Origin: Corythucha ciliata | Lineage: Eukaryota; Arthropoda; Insecta; Hemiptera; Tingidae | Assembly: GCA_038030265.1 (NCBI GenBank) | Contig: CM075939.1 | Span: 38,917,253-38,981,252, forward strand | Direction: 5' to 3' | DNA: 64,000 nt | In this document: piece by piece, positions 41,530 through 53,781 of the stretch | Layout: each line of letters begins with the position of its first letter | Numbering within the stretch: the first letter of the stretch is position 1 | Made by a program: the position numbers and the translations under genes | Notes under the pieces: generated by a model | Seen by the model: the letters and a program-made list of their open reading frames with translations, nothing else | Told to the model about the DNA's origin: nothing | The model's database searches: none

Positions 41530-42984
41530 GAAAGTCGGACAGGTAGCTCGAGCGTGAAATTAATTACTTTGGCCCACATGCTGCCCAATTTGAGCTATCA
41601 GGACTTTAGTTAATTTCTATATCGCTCCCCCCGTCCGTCTTCTTGTCAATTAATGAATAACTAGAGAAATGTGAAAAAAAAAAAAAAATGGATATCGACC
41701 AGTAATGATAACAATTGCTTGCAATGGTTAGGTAATTGTTCTATTTTTGCTATCGTTGGTTCCTTCTCCCAGCATTGCCCCCGCGCCCACATCACTTTCG
41801 AAACTTTAGCGATGACCTCTGAACGTCTCGTCACCTGAAAGGGTGGAGTGGATGAAGTCAAAGTTTTGGGAAGCTTCTAATCGTGATTCCACTTGACGAA
41901 TGTAGTCATTTTTGGCCTAAAAATACAAGTTTTACAGGGGGACGAGGTGGAGGCGATAAAACTGAAGATTTTGTCAGAAACCTGATTTCCGTACTCCTAA
42001 ATTACTCTTTCGCCTACTACGTTTCGTTTACCTGAATTGTAGTTATTTTTTCTTCAGGAAATTGAATTGTCGCCACAAATAAGCAGACCGATTTTCACAG
42101 GGAAAAAGTTAATTTTACCCCAAAACCTGGAAATTGACCTTCTTAAGTTCTAACCACCAAGGCTGAATAAAAAAAATAGGAAAAGCCCTTTGAACTGTAG
42201 TATATTGGGCCAGGGTCGTATTGAAGGGAACGTCAAGGGGGTACGCGCATCCTGTTGGCAAGTTGGCAACTGTACAGTTACAGCCGCTTTCTAGAGTGGA
42301 TTTTATCACTCACTCTCTATCTCTTTTGGGGAGCAAGGAGAATGGAGTGAGAAGCCCGACTCCACCATTTCAGTTTTGAGTAGTTTTTAATGTTCTTCCC
42401 AATTTTAATATAATATAGTCTGGATTTTAAAAATTTTATTTTAATACGACTTATTTTTAAGACGGTAAATAAAGTTCTGCTCGTTGAAACTTAATTCGTT
42501 CAAGGATTTTGTCTTCGGACTACCGAAGTTTGGCAATAATATTATAAACGGAAACCGTCGTCGTCTGGTCGTCTACTCCAGAGACTGTTAGCAGCGGAGG
42601 CGCTTTCTTGTGCACTATTAGGAAGGAAAGGCGAGACGGAGGAGTATCGAACGTGAATCTTGAAGACGTCGTGGGTGGGGGGGGGGTCGTATCTTAATTC
42701 CTTAGTCATCTTGATGACGATCGTTATTTGTCTGAAGCCCATTTTAAGCAGTTCTTCCCCTATGGCACGTTTCCCGATTGTGACAAAGGGTGGGGGCCCG
42801 CCCAAGGGAACACTACTGGCCTTGAACCCCATGTGAAAGAGCCATGATTCGAACAGACATTTTATAGGCCACACTTGAGTCGAGAAAATCGCTGACAAAG
42901 CAAAAAGCACATTATTGGCCAAAAAAAGGGGGCACTGACCGCTGTTTGCGGGGAAAATTTTGTGACTTTGAACCATGAATTATC
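41530..42984. other. No gene recognised
   Basis: Several modest open frames occur on the minus strand (42115-42309, 42542-42976), but none shows a known motif, splice context or clear composition. A15 run at 41674, G9 run at 42676. Confidence 0.5.
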
Positions 42985-43569
42985 AATGGCTAAGATACCG
43001 CCAGGGCGCGATGACTCAATTTTAGCTTCGAATAAAGACCGCATTTTTCTCGACTTTATCCGCGAATGAGCGTTTTTTCATATGAGGCTTTGAAGTTGTC
43101 TTAATAAAAAACTGCAAGTTAGTCAACTCTCAGTTTTAGCCGCGAATTAACGATATTTTTCACTCGTAGCCACGAAAAATAGTTTTTTCGAAATTTAGCC
43201 GAGAATTGGTGCCTTTTCTTAATGTTCGCCTCGTACTGGCGCTTCATTCTCAATTGTGTGTCAACGAGTTAACATCGGGGCCGAAAACCCGCCCGTAAAA
43301 ACTAATTCCAAGGTTTTGCTAATACCAAAAGCAAACAAGTTGAATTTTTGTATAGAGAGCAAACGCATTGAAAGACTCTATTTTAGCCGCGAATTAGTGA
43401 TTTTTTAAATTATTTTTTTAAATTAGCGTTTCTCTTAATTTGAGCCTCGCAAATTAGTGATTTTATAAAATTATCTGCTTTGCCTAGATTTTTACATTTT
43501 AGCCTTCCGAGAACCATTTTTTTTGTCACTTCTCGTTATGGATTAGCGCATTTTCTTACTTTTAGCTAT
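42985..43569 (+). repeat. Family A array, left of non-LTR element 2
   Basis: Forward family A units (gccgcgaattaacgat, ttagccgagaattggtg). Interrupted at 43569 by the non-LTR element and continued at 49127-49420. Confidence 0.75.
43557..43569. repeat. Target-site duplication, left
   Basis: TACTTTTAGCTAT, identical to 49127-49139. It is part of a family A unit, showing that the element landed in the array. Confidence 0.92.
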
Positions 43570-43979
43570 GGGGTCAAATGGGGTGGTTATGCGTGGACGC
43601 CGTGTATTTCATGGCGTCTTTTAAAAATACGGCACCATGCATTTTGGTGCAGCTAGCCACTGACCACCCAAATCCGACCTCCAGCCTTCCCGGCGTCTTT
43701 GACGCGCCGTGCTGTGGCATCCACGGCACGGTTGGCGGCTCTGTTACGGATCTTAACAAATGGAGGAGGGGTATGGGCCGTGTAGTGGCGAGGGCACGGT
43801 CTTAAAAGAACTCGCTACCAACCCAAGGCGTTATGCGATCCGTGCCGAAGGGTGCGTGACACAGGGTGAGCTGTGTATTTAACGGAGCCTCAGGGATACC
43901 AGGCGACCTCCCTGAGTATTAAGCCTTCCCACGTCATGCGGGGCTCTGCCGTGGGTGACTTTTATTTCCCTAGCTGCTC

Positions 43980-45374
43980 GTGGGACCGTTTATGGATCGC
44001 GATCGTTTTACTTTGACAAACCCAGGGTTCATAACTCTGGAGCAGGTTGAGGACGAGCTTCTCAGTAGCCCTCAGCCTGCTCAGCCCGGCACCGCGGAGA
44101 TGACGGGGGAGACCACCTCAGTGGAGGTGGTTGAGCCCGGAACCTCCGGTGGTGTCGCTGAGGGAGTAGTCTCCCTCTCGGGTTCGCCGGTATCCGGCGT
44201 ACCCGAATTACAAGCGGGTCAGGGAACGGTATCCGAACCCGTCGATCCCGCAACAGCGGCGCCTGGAGACCAGGAGATCGCTGATTTTGACAAATACGTC
44301 TCTGGCCTGAACAGGGATCAGAGGTGACGCTTTTTGTGGCTGGTTCGGAAGAAGGGGGAGGAACCGGAAGCCGCCAGGGCGAGTGCTCTGCAGATGGTGG
44401 AGAAGAGGAAGAAGGGGAGAGCCCCTGCAGAGACGACTCCGGAGGGAGCCGTGAAAAAGAAGCGAAGGACGACCGCACAGGGTCCTTCGTACACCGGAGC
44501 GCTCAAGGGAAGGAAGCTTGGTGTGGTTCATAGAGACTACCCAGCAGTCCTCCTCTTGGACGACCAGCTTGAGGCCCTGGAAAGGAGCATTGAAGCTGCT
44601 ATTGTTGCGCTGGAACCTAAAGCTGGGGAGGTAGTGCCCCAGTTTGATGGTCTGGTGCGAAGGAGGGGATGGCTATCCATCACCTGCGAGGACGACGGGA
44701 CGGCTGTTTGGTTAAAGTCGCTCGTTGAAAGTATCGTACCCTGGGAGGGGGCAAGGTTGAAGGTGGTTGAGGGGAGTGACCTGCCCAAGCCCAGGGTGGC
44801 GGTTGCATTTCTCCCGAAGTGCGCGGATCTGGGGAATGAGCAAGTCCTTCAGTTCCTCGTGCGCCAAAATCGGGGGTTAAATGTGAGACAGTGGAAGGTA
44901 CTGTCCAGGAGTGTGCCTCAGGGCACGCCGGCTTTGATGATGACCCTGCTCATCGATGAAGAGTCGTCGAAGATCCTGGAAAGGAATAATGTAGTCCACA
45001 TCAGGTTCGGCAAGGGGACCATCCGGCCTAAGGCTCGGAAGGGGGAAGGATCATCCTCCGGCCCCCGGCAGGAGCCGATGGAGGTGGATCAGGTAGCCGC
45101 TGCTGTGCGGGGTCCCACCCCCGCACCGCGGCAGGAAGAGCTATCTGTGGGAACAGCAGTTGGCGCCACGGCATCCGGGCAGTCGACGCAGGTAGCTCCC
45201 TCATATGCTAGGCCATCGACTAGCAAGGCGGGGGAGAGAGGTGATAGTGTCGGACCAGCGGGGGGTGAAAGAGTCCCGAAGGCGGCAGGTCGGGCACGGA
45301 AACCCCACCCTACTCCGAGTAAGGCGATGCTGAAGAAGCAATCGCGGAGTGGGGTACATAAGGGGAATAAGTGA
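43980..45374 (+). pseudogene. Non-LTR element 2 ORF1, one in-frame stop
   Basis: 465 codons in a single frame from MGPFMDRDRF, broken only by TGA at 44325-44327 (next codon CGC; the stop could derive from CGA). The N-terminal third is acidic and Pro/Gly-rich, then comes a basic block (VEKRKKGRAP; VKKKRRTTA), then a globular part (RRGWLSITCEDDGTAVWLKS; PRVAVAFLPKCADLGN) and a low-complexity tail ending GVHKGNK. There is no zinc knuckle. The globular part looks like the equivalent region of element 1 ORF1. Ends AAG-TGA with the GTG of ORF2 overlapping. The presumed function is RNA binding. The start codon is a guess, about 410 bp into the element. Confidence 0.82.
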
Positions 45375-48300
45375 CCGCTACGGGGTTGCGCTTCCTCCAG
45401 GTGAATCTGCATCATGCGGCAGCGGCGTCGGCCGTCTTGAGCAGGGTGTTCACTGGGGGAAGCTATGACGTCGCCATGGTTCAGGAGCCATGGGCATGGG
45501 AGAGGCAGGTCAAGGGCCTCTCTGCGACAGCAGGTAAGCTGGTTTACTGTAGGGATGAGGAGCGGCCACGAACTGCGCTGCTTCTAAGTCCCGCAGTGAA
45601 ATTTTTACCTATGCCAGAATTTCTGTGCAGAGATTTGACAGCAGTCATCCTGGAAGCCAAGGACGAGGACCGGACCCGGAGGTGTGTGGTAGCTTTCGCG
45701 TACTTCCCGGGGGACGCTGAGGTGACGCCGCCGGAGGAGCTTCAGCGTTAGGTCCTGTATTCAGCGCGAGGAACCTGCAGCTGATTGTGGGTTGTGATGC
45801 GAATGCTCACCATACCATCTGGGGAAGTACAGATGTCAACGCTAGGGGTGAGTCACTCTTTCAATTTTTGATGACGCATGACCTGGTGGTGGTAAATCAG
45901 GGCTCGATCCCTACTTTCGTGACAAGTGCGAGGAGTGAGGTCCTGGATGTTACTCTGGCTAGCCAGTTTTTGGCCAATAGTGTCAGAGATTGGACAGTCA
46001 TGTCAGAAACATCAATGTCTGACCATAGGCTGATTTCGTTTGAGGTCGAGTTTCCTAGGGTTAGAAGTACAGAGTATCGGAATCCCAAGAACGCGGATTG
46101 GGAGGTCTTTAAGGGGCATCTTGAACAGGAGTTGTCTGAGATGGACCTGGACATTCAGTGCCACGCCGATCTCGATAGGGCGGTGGAGGCGATAAACTCA
46201 GCGGTCCTCAGTGCGTACATATGAGGAAAGCTGTCCTGTTAAGGTGAAGAAGGGGAACAGGGAAGTCCCTTGGTGGAACAACGAGCTGGAGATGCTCAGA
46301 AGAGAAACGAGGAGGCTTTACAATAGGGCCAGATCACGTGGGGAGTGGTAGGCTTATAGGCACTCCCTCACGGAGTATAACAAGGCCCTTAGGAAAGCAA
46401 AGCGGGCCACGTGGAGGACCTTCTGTGAGGGGATGGAGAATGTGTCCGTTATGGGCAGACTACAGAGGGTCCTGTCCAAAGAGAGTCCGGGCCAAATTGG
46501 TCTAATAAAAAAGGCAGATGGGGCGTATACCGAGAGCGCTAAAGAGACCCTGGAGGTCCTCCTGCGAAGTCATTTTCCTGATTCCAGGGATGCAGGGGCC
46601 TCAGATGTTCAGGGCGAAGTGGTGGCTGACTGCCAGCCAGCAAATAATGCAATATGGAGCGCATCGGGGAAATTGTTTACGCCCGCGAAAATTAAATGGG
46701 CTATCGGCTCGTTTAAGCCCTATAAATCCCCTGGGCCGGACGGGATATTCCCGGTCATGTTACATCGTGGCCTGGAGGTCCTGGAGCCGCGTCTCAGAAG
46801 GATATTTAGGGCAAGTTATGCATTATCGTATATACCGAAGGCATGGAGGGAGGTCAGGGTTGTGTTCATTCCTAAGTCGGGAGCAAACTCCTCGGCCCAG
46901 GCAAAGGCGTACCGACCCATAAGCCTCATGTCCTTCCTCATTAAAACAATGGAAAAGGTAATTGGCCTGGATATCAAGGACGGTTGCCTTAAAATTAAAC
47001 CAATCCAGAGGGGGCAGCATGCCTACCAGGCGGGCAAGTCTACTGAGACCGCCCTAAACGAACTGGTGGGTAAGGTTGAGAAATCTCTGGAGGCGAAAGA
47101 AACTGCGCTGGGCTGCTTCCTGGACATAGGTGGTGCTTTTGATAACACCACCTATGACTCTATGGAGGCTGCAGTAAGGAGCAGAGGTGTTGATCCATCT
47201 TCAGTGAAATGGATCAAGGGGATGCTGGAATGCCGCGTCGTGACTTCGGAGCTGGGAGGGGAGACTGTTTCCGTGTTGCCCTCAAGGGGGTGTCCCCAGG
47301 GGGGTGTGCTCTCTCCTTTGCTCTGGTTGCTCGTGGTGGACGAGCTTCTCGCTATCCTAAAGGAGCAGGGTTATGAGGTAGTTGGTTACGCTGATGACCT
47401 TGCGATTCTAGTTAGGGGCAAATTTGATGATACCATATCCAGTAGGATGCAGGGTGCCCTTAACATAGTGCAGCGATGGTGCAGCAGGCATGGTCTCAGG
47501 GTTAACCCTGAGAAGACCACCCTTGTTGCGTTTACCAGGCGGAGGAAGCTGGCATTAAAGGCAGTTCGACTGAATGGAGAAGTGTTGAAAGTAGGAAAAG
47601 AAGTCAAGTACCTTGGAGTTACCCTGGATCAGGGGCTCAAATGGAACTCGCATATCAAGAGGGTGCTGAATAAGGCCACGTTCGCATTGTGGGCTGGTTG
47701 GAAAATGTTTGGCAAAACATGGGGTCTAAAGCCAAAAATGGTGTTGTGGACGTATACAGCCGTTGTTAGGCCTATCGTCACCTATGGCTCACTCCTATGG
47801 TGGCAGAAGACGAAACAAGGGACAGTCCAGGCCTTGCTGAGTAAGTTGCAGCGCCAGGCCTGTCTTGGAGTAACGGGTGCTATGCATTCGTGCCCGACGG
47901 CAGCCATGGAGGTGTTACTGGACATGCCTCCCCTGCACTTTTATGTGCAGGCGACTGCATATATGGCGGCGGTGAGACTGCTGCGGGCGGAGTACGTGAA
48001 GCGGGGTGTCCAGGTTGGGCACTTGCGTGTTCTGGAGGAAGTTGCATGTAGTGAGGCGGCTGAAGTCGTTACGGATCTCATGCATGTGAGGATGGATTTT
48101 GAGAAACCCTTTAAGGTCGACATAGGCAACCGCGACCTTTGGGATAAGGGTTTGCCGAGGTTTAAGCCCGGCACGCAAGTATGGTATACTGATGGATCTG
48201 TGAAGGATGGGGGTGCTGGCATTGGGGTCTTTGGCCCCAGGCTTCAGCATTGGGAGTCCCTTGGGACGACCGCCACCATCTTTCAGGCGGAGATCTATGC

Positions 48301-49009
48301 TATAGAAGCCTGTGCGCGGAAGATTAGTGAGAGGGGTCTCCGGAAAGCGAAGATCTTTATCCTGTCTGACAGCCAGGCGGCTCTTAAAGCCCTAGGCTCA
48401 AGCGTCGTGAACTCGAAGCTAGTTTGGGGATGTCTTGAAGCCCTCAGGCCTGTGGCAACGGCAAACAGCCTTACTTTGATGTGGGTGCCGGGTCACAAGG
48501 GGTTTGAGGGGAATGAAATGGCTGATCAACTCGCGAAGAGAGGATCAGAGATGCCTTACGTGGGCCCGGAGCCAAGTCTCGGGGTCACGAAGTCCTTCAC
48601 GAAGAGGCAGGTGCAGGCGTGGTTGGACGAGAGGCATCGTGAACACTGGGTTAGACAACCAGGTCTCAGGCAGGCCAAGCTCTTTGTCACTCCAAAGGGA
48701 CGATCGGAGAAGGGCCTGATCTCTCTGAGCCGAGGAGACCTTAGAATCTTGGTGGGACTGCTAACGGGACATTGTGCCCTTCGATATACACTCAGACTAA
48801 TGGAGAAGTCTGACACGGACATTTGCAGATTTTGCGACCTGGCCGTGGAAACAGCAGAGCACGTACTGTGTGAGTGCCAGGCTCTGGGGCGGTTACGCTT
48901 TCTACATCTTGGAAATGATTTGCTTCAACCGGAGGACATCTCCAGGATGGCTACGGGAAATATCCTCAACTTCGTTAAGGAGTGGTGGTGGAGGACGCTT
49001 GAAAGCTAG
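45371..49009 (+). pseudogene. Non-LTR element 2 ORF2 (endonuclease-RT-RNase H), near-intact
   Basis: Begins GTG ACC over the ORF1 stop and reads LRFLQVNLHHAAAASAV. Endonuclease: MVQEPWAW, GCDANAHHTIWGS, EVLDVTLAS and SDHRLISFE. RT: YKSPGPDGIFP, FLDIGGAF, GCPQGGVLSPLLW and the catalytic GYADDLAIL. RNase H: WYTDGSVKDGGAGIGVF, FQAEIYAIEACA, LSDSQAAL and WVPGHKGFEGNEMADQ, with all four acidic residues. C-terminal box CRFCDLAVETAEHVLCEC. Breaks: frame change near 45750, frame change near 46215 and TAG at 46349-46351. The last 858 codons are open, so this copy is younger or less damaged than element 1. Confidence 0.93.
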
Positions 49010-49126
49010 CGTCTTTCTTGGCAGGGCAACCTGAGGGGACACCACAATAGATCTTATAGGTCGAGTTTGGTAGGAGATAGTTTCTTCTGGGCTTCCCTCC
49101 CCGTTTAATAATAATAAAAAAAATAA

Positions 49127-49420
49127 TACTTTTAGCTATACAAATAAGTTGTCTTCAGTAACCGAGTATTGGCGTATTTTGATTTTTAATCACAAACTGA
49201 AATTTGTCTTTATTTTAGCCACGAATTAACGCTTTTCTATGCCTTAGCAGGGAATTAGCACTTCATCTCAATTTAATCTGAAAATTAGCGTTTTTTTTTT
49301 CATTGTTCGCCACAAATTGGCGTTTACCTTAATGTCTTTTGTACATTTTAGCAGTAAAATTTTCTCTGTACATCGCAAATCAGCGCTTTTTTCTCAATTA
49401 TAGTCTGAAAATCGCATGGG
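49127..49420 (+). repeat. Family A array, right of non-LTR element 2
   Basis: Starts with the target-site duplication (49127-49139) and continues forward family A units (ttagccacgaattaacgc). Confidence 0.75.
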
Positions 49421-50340
49421 GGACCCAGAGAAAACAGAGCGGCATCAAAAAGCTGGCGCCGGTGGGAGGTCAAACTCTCACCTGTGTAAACCGGGAACAT
49501 AATAGTGGATGACATGCCAAGGTCTTTCGTCGAAAATCCCTCTTCACCCGGCGTCTGACCAAACCTTCATCCCTTAAACGCTTGCTGGAGAAAGTAGCAA
49601 CAATGAGTGACTGGCGAGGCTGCAAAACGACCATTCAAGGAAGGACCCGGCGAAGCCCCGCCCGAAGAACTACGCAACGGCACCCTGAACCCCCCAAGCC
49701 ACGGGCCACCTTCAGGACCATTTCCTTTTGCGCTATCACCCTGCTCCAATGGTACGCCTTTGATTTCCAACTTATTTGACGGCCACCGTAATCTGTAGTC
49801 CATTTTTCCAAGCTTATCCTGCAGGCCGCCGTTTGTTTTCCTCATCAGGGCCTCATTATCGGCCACGACGCTCCCCACCTCATTCTCCAGCGAAGCCAGT
49901 CTCGAAGAGTTCTCTCCCAATGACCTAATAAGCTCCTCGAGCCTCTCATTCTGATCCTTGACAAACGAGTCGAACTTCCCCCTGCGCCCTTAGCATTTCC
50001 TTCCTCATGTCTCCAATCACCGCCAAAATTCTGCCTGTCGAAGAATCATCTACGCCATCAACGTCATGTCGAACTGGTCGTGTCTCCTTCAAAGCTTTGT
50101 GTGGAGGATGTGGACCGACACCGAGAGCCCGCGTACGATCGTCGCATCCGCATCACGACGTGGCTTGCTCGAAGCCAGACAAGAAGGGCAAGTCCAGGAC
50201 AAGTTCTCATCCTTGCGTACTTTGTAGTCATCTTTCGAGAGATTAATGCATCCCAGATGGAACATCCCCTTGCAAGTGCAGGTCATCTTGTACTCATTAT
50301 GTGCAAGCAACGCACTGAATCGATGACGGTTGTGTAGTCA
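49421..50340 (-). pseudogene. ORF1 fragment of a CR1/Jockey-like non-LTR element
   Basis: Two leftward frames. 50310-50089 has a PHD-type zinc finger: CTCKGMFHLGC, then a Tyr-rich helix, then WTCPSC, with ligands C-C-H-C-C-C. 49920-49567 has a coiled-coil-like stretch (SSRLASLENEVGSVVADNEA) followed by YRLR and NKLEIKGVP, the landmark of ORF1 in CR1, L2 and Jockey-type elements. Frames are broken between and after these parts and no ORF2 follows. It is a remnant; by family knowledge the intact protein is an RNA-binding chaperone. Confidence 0.7.
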
Positions 50341-51240
50341 TTGAAACAAACCAAGAAGACCCGAGAAAAGGAAGAAAGAAAAAAGTAAAAGCGATCAGAG
50401 CACTCAAGACCTCGACGTCTCCCGGGTTACCCAGTAGCAAAAGTCGCAAACGTGGGCAAACGACAAGGTATCAAAAAACACAAACTTCTGAGAGGTCAAG
50501 GTACGAATCTATAATCGTCCAATAACGCTCGAGAAGACGAGAGATAATTTAATTTCATTGCCCCTCAATCGCCGTCAATTAAATAAACGCAGAACTTACG
50601 ACAAAGCGGGGTTCAGAAATGATGAAATTTTTAATAAGTCACCCACGATCATAAAAGCCACGGCGTGCAAATTCTCGACACAATTAATTGGTTGAAACAC
50701 TTGAAAATTTGAAAAAGTTCGGAGAGCGATGTTTACTCGTGCGATGATTCCTGCCGGGTTCAGCAGACCCAATAGAGAGAGAGTGAGTGAGAGAGTGAGA
50801 AAGGGTGAAGGAAAAAAACCCATCTAAGACCCGGAAGCTGGGGAGGACGGCGCATGCTCGCTTTGGCACGTAGGTGGTGGGGAGTAGCCCTTAAAAAGGG
50901 AGGAATCAGTAGCAGTAAGCAAGGTTGGCCCACGCTCAGAGACTCGATCCGCAGCATCGGAGAGTCGGATAGGACAACAAATAACGTGAAAGATGAAGTC
51001 AGTATGCAAGTCAGACTCGATCCGTCGGAATCGGAGGGCCACCACGAAGGTTCTAGAAATTGCAAGTACGATCCGTTCGAGAGAGTTAGATTCAGAGTGT
51101 GTCAGTGCCTCAGTTTAATTACATCGGTCAGAGAGAAGTGCCTTAAGTGAGTCAAGCGGTAGAAGTCCGTGGTAGCGAGTCAGTGCCTCATTCACGACCG
51201 AAAGTAGGTCAGTTCTTGACTCTGTTGAAGTGTAAAGTGT
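50341..51240. other. No gene recognised
   Basis: GA-rich stretch (50770-50815) and otherwise unique DNA. It may be the leader of the ORF1 fragment read leftward, but nothing supports this directly. Confidence 0.45.
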
Positions 51241-51244
51241 CGAG

Positions 51245-51560
51245 TTAGTTGTCCAGGGTCTCCCCTGAGACAGAGCCATCGTCGCCTTCGGTATCTGGTC
51301 CAGTCACCGTCGTTGTGTTGCCTCTCCTGAGACAAGTCGTCTTCCAGTCCATGTCGTTGTGGTGCCTCATTCGAGATCATTATTCGTCTTCAGTCACCAC
51401 CGTTGTGGTGCTTCACCCGAGGCCAGTCGTCTTCAGTAACCGGCGTTGTGGTGCCTCAGCCGAGGCCAGCACAGTCGCCGTCTTGGTGCCCCACCTGAGG
51501 CAAGTCGTTCTACAATCGTCGTCAACGTGCTGCCTCACTTGGGACAACCCTTTTCCGTGA
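51245..51560 (+). repeat. ~50-bp tandem repeat
   Basis: About six degenerate units around gttgtggtgcctcacc and gaggccagtcgtcttc. GC-rich compared with surroundings. Such repeats occur in 5' UTRs of some non-LTR elements, but no ORF follows. Confidence 0.75.
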
Positions 51561-52010
51561 CTGCCCGTTGGTGAGTCAAATTATTCTCTTCCTCTGGCAT
51601 TGCCTGGTATTTGCATGCGTCTCGCTCCCTAGCACATCGGAAAACGTTCGGGTGTCCTTTGGACTTCTGTGGTCTTGTCGTGAAAACTTGTGGTGTCCCT
51701 GAAAATATTGCGAAAACGTCGGAGTCACAGGGTAGAACGGTATGGAACCCATGGACGTGGCAGCTGCCTTTCCCTATAGGCTCGAAAGTGCCAATTCAGT
51801 GTGGCAGCTGCCTACCCCTAGCCCTGAATTGATACCTACGCGTCAAAAGCGAACATGTAAATTAAAACGTTCGCAATTTTTTCCTAAGAAATATCAATGA
51901 CCTGAACCTTCGGCTGTGCTTCCATTAATGCCCTACCTCTCTTGAATGCGATTAAGGGGTCGGAGAAGCTAATACAAGACGAGAAATTATTATTATTATT
52001 TTTTCAATTC
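51561..52010 (+). mobile_element. Possible non-LTR/SINE 3' end with (ATT)n tail
   Basis: Non-coding stretch ending gagaaattattattattatt (51980-52002), the same kind of tail as the truncated element ending at 60529. It contains a near-duplicate word, tggcagctgcct, at 51758 and 51802. Limits are uncertain. Confidence 0.4.
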
Positions 52011-52045
52011 CTTCAGAATATTCACATTTCGTTTTGTCGTCACTC

Positions 52046-52049
<4 letters not shown>

Positions 52050-52082
<33 letters not shown>
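52050..52082 (+). repeat. A33 homopolymer
   Basis: Run of about 33 As. Could be a retrotransposon tail, but nothing recognisable precedes it. Confidence 0.85.
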
Positions 52083-52084
<2 letters not shown>

Positions 52085-52254
52085 AATTTCGAGGATTTTT
52101 GTTGCTCACAAAACGAATTTCACAAGGGTGACATAATTCAAAGACCAATTTCGCGGTTTTTGCGCGCTAAAATACAGTTTTCGCAGATCTGACACAACTA
52201 AAAAGCCAATAAACGCGTTAATTAATTTACCTCTTCAGTTAATTAATTTACTTC

Positions 52255-52430
52255 TTTAATTCAAAAACCGGCGACAGAAACCCCCGCATCTATCTAACAA
52301 TATCTAGATAGATAAAATTCGGCTTGGTTTACCGATCAGGAGAAACGCCTAAGTTTCGAGAAACAATGGGTCCCGGGTGGGGCTTGACTATGTTTATCCC
52401 TCTCTCTGCGTAAGACTTGGGTTATAAAAT
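52255..52430 (+). repeat. Fragment related to the tRNA-carrying element
   Basis: Contains accggcgacagaaa and ggtttaccgatcaggagaaa, then gtttcgagaaacaatgg, all found beside or in the elements at 23.1 and 31.2 kb. The tRNA part and the right TIR are missing, and the left TIR is reduced to ttaattaattta remnants. Confidence 0.75.
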
Positions 52431-52720
52431 CGCCAGTTGTGCTTTGAAATCTTTAGTTTAGGGGTAACACATCGGCTTTGGTAAAATCGTTAGTTTTGAA
52501 GTAAAATATTGAGTTGTAAGAGTAAAATCGTCAGTTTTGGGTTGAAAAACGCCAGTTTTGAGTTGGAAAATGTTAAATTTTTACGTCTCTCAAACAAGAC
52601 GTTGATTAATTCCCAGTATTTTATTCCAGGGCAATCCTTTCCCACAAAGAATCGATTAACGGGGAAAACATTGCCAATTTTTCGACAGAAAAACAAGAAT
52701 TGAAGGCTAAAACGATAGTT
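52431..52720 (-). repeat. Degenerate tandem units of family B type
   Basis: Units of about 33 bp such as cgtcagttttgggttgaaaa and cgccagttttgagttggaaaa, resembling family B on the opposite strand. Too decayed for exact limits. Confidence 0.5.
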
Positions 52721-53748
52721 TCCCAACGAAGATGTTAAGTTTTATTTGCTGGGGTCTCTCTTTACAACATGCGACATCATCTGCCCACCCCTGCCTGGAT
52801 CAAGGGTTGGCTACGTCCCTGATAGAAACCCTTCAACGTCTTATTATAATATTGGCATGCTGACCCGAATCAAATACATAGATAAAGCTTTCGCCCCTCT
52901 TTCGACTGCTTCGCCGACCGTCGCCTGGTTTAATGCGATAAAAACAACCTCTCGCCCGCGATGCAAATTATACGCTTCATACCGTTAAATTGCCGTAATA
53001 ACGTTCGACTTTACATCACCCCCCCCTCCCCCGGACAATTTGGGTAGAAGCCCTTTTCTGTCGGTGTTGAGACTCGGGCAGGCAAACGTTATCCGTTGGG
53101 AAAGGGGACTTGATAACCAATCTGAGTTAATTAACAAGTTATAACGATTCCTCCCCTCCAACCCCATCCAGCCATCGACTCGAAAGCCAGACTAGGTCTC
53201 CGTGGGGGGGGGGGGGCACATCACAATGTTCGAGTTTACCACAATTATCCAATCAACGGACGGCGGTGATGACCTCTTTAATTCGATAACGCTTTCACGA
53301 TGAAGGGTCGCGGGAGGGTCAGGCGCGTATTGGTCAACTTTATACAAATTTGTTAAGGCTTGTAGAAGTGACATCGCGTGGGTTAGTTGGAGAGCGCAGA
53401 GGGGAGCCAACTTTCTGCTAATCAGTTCGAATATTGAGTATTGAGTTAACATACTTTTTGGTGAGAGTTTATTTCAGGTTTGCCTCGTTAATTAGAATTT
53501 GGAACGGTTTGGTTAAATAATTGGGAGAAATTTGTCCAAAACTGCGGAGTCATAAATTTTATTAGTTACGTTAATTATTACATTGACGCCTTCGAATGCT
53601 GTGCAAGGTAGCAGTGAGGCAGAGGGGTTTTCCCTGTAGTGCAATAAGCTCATGAGGGGGAATATGAATAAAGGGGAATGACAAAGAAAGCTTCATCATA
53701 ATTAGTAGGACGCCATTGAAGGATTAATTCATTTGTAGGGTTCAAGTC

Positions 53749-53781
<33 letters not shown>

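Larger units (their letters stand above)
43570..49126 (+). mobile_element. Non-LTR retrotransposon 2 (EN-RT-RNase H type), full length but mutated
   Basis: 5557 bp, starting GGGGTCAAATGG and ending in an (AAT)n/A-rich tail, framed by a perfect 13-bp target-site duplication. Same domain order as element 1, with clearly homologous ORF2 (FLDI.GAF; SPLLW; VVDEL) but a different ORF1. Mutations: a stop in ORF1 (44325-44327), two frame changes in or after the endonuclease and a TAG at 46349-46351. From 46433 to the end ORF2 is open. Confidence 0.95.

Noticed and set aside
42115..42976. Two minus-strand frames of 64 and 144 codons as host genes
   Set aside because: No recognisable domain, no splice or promoter context, and ordinary composition for random frames in this region.
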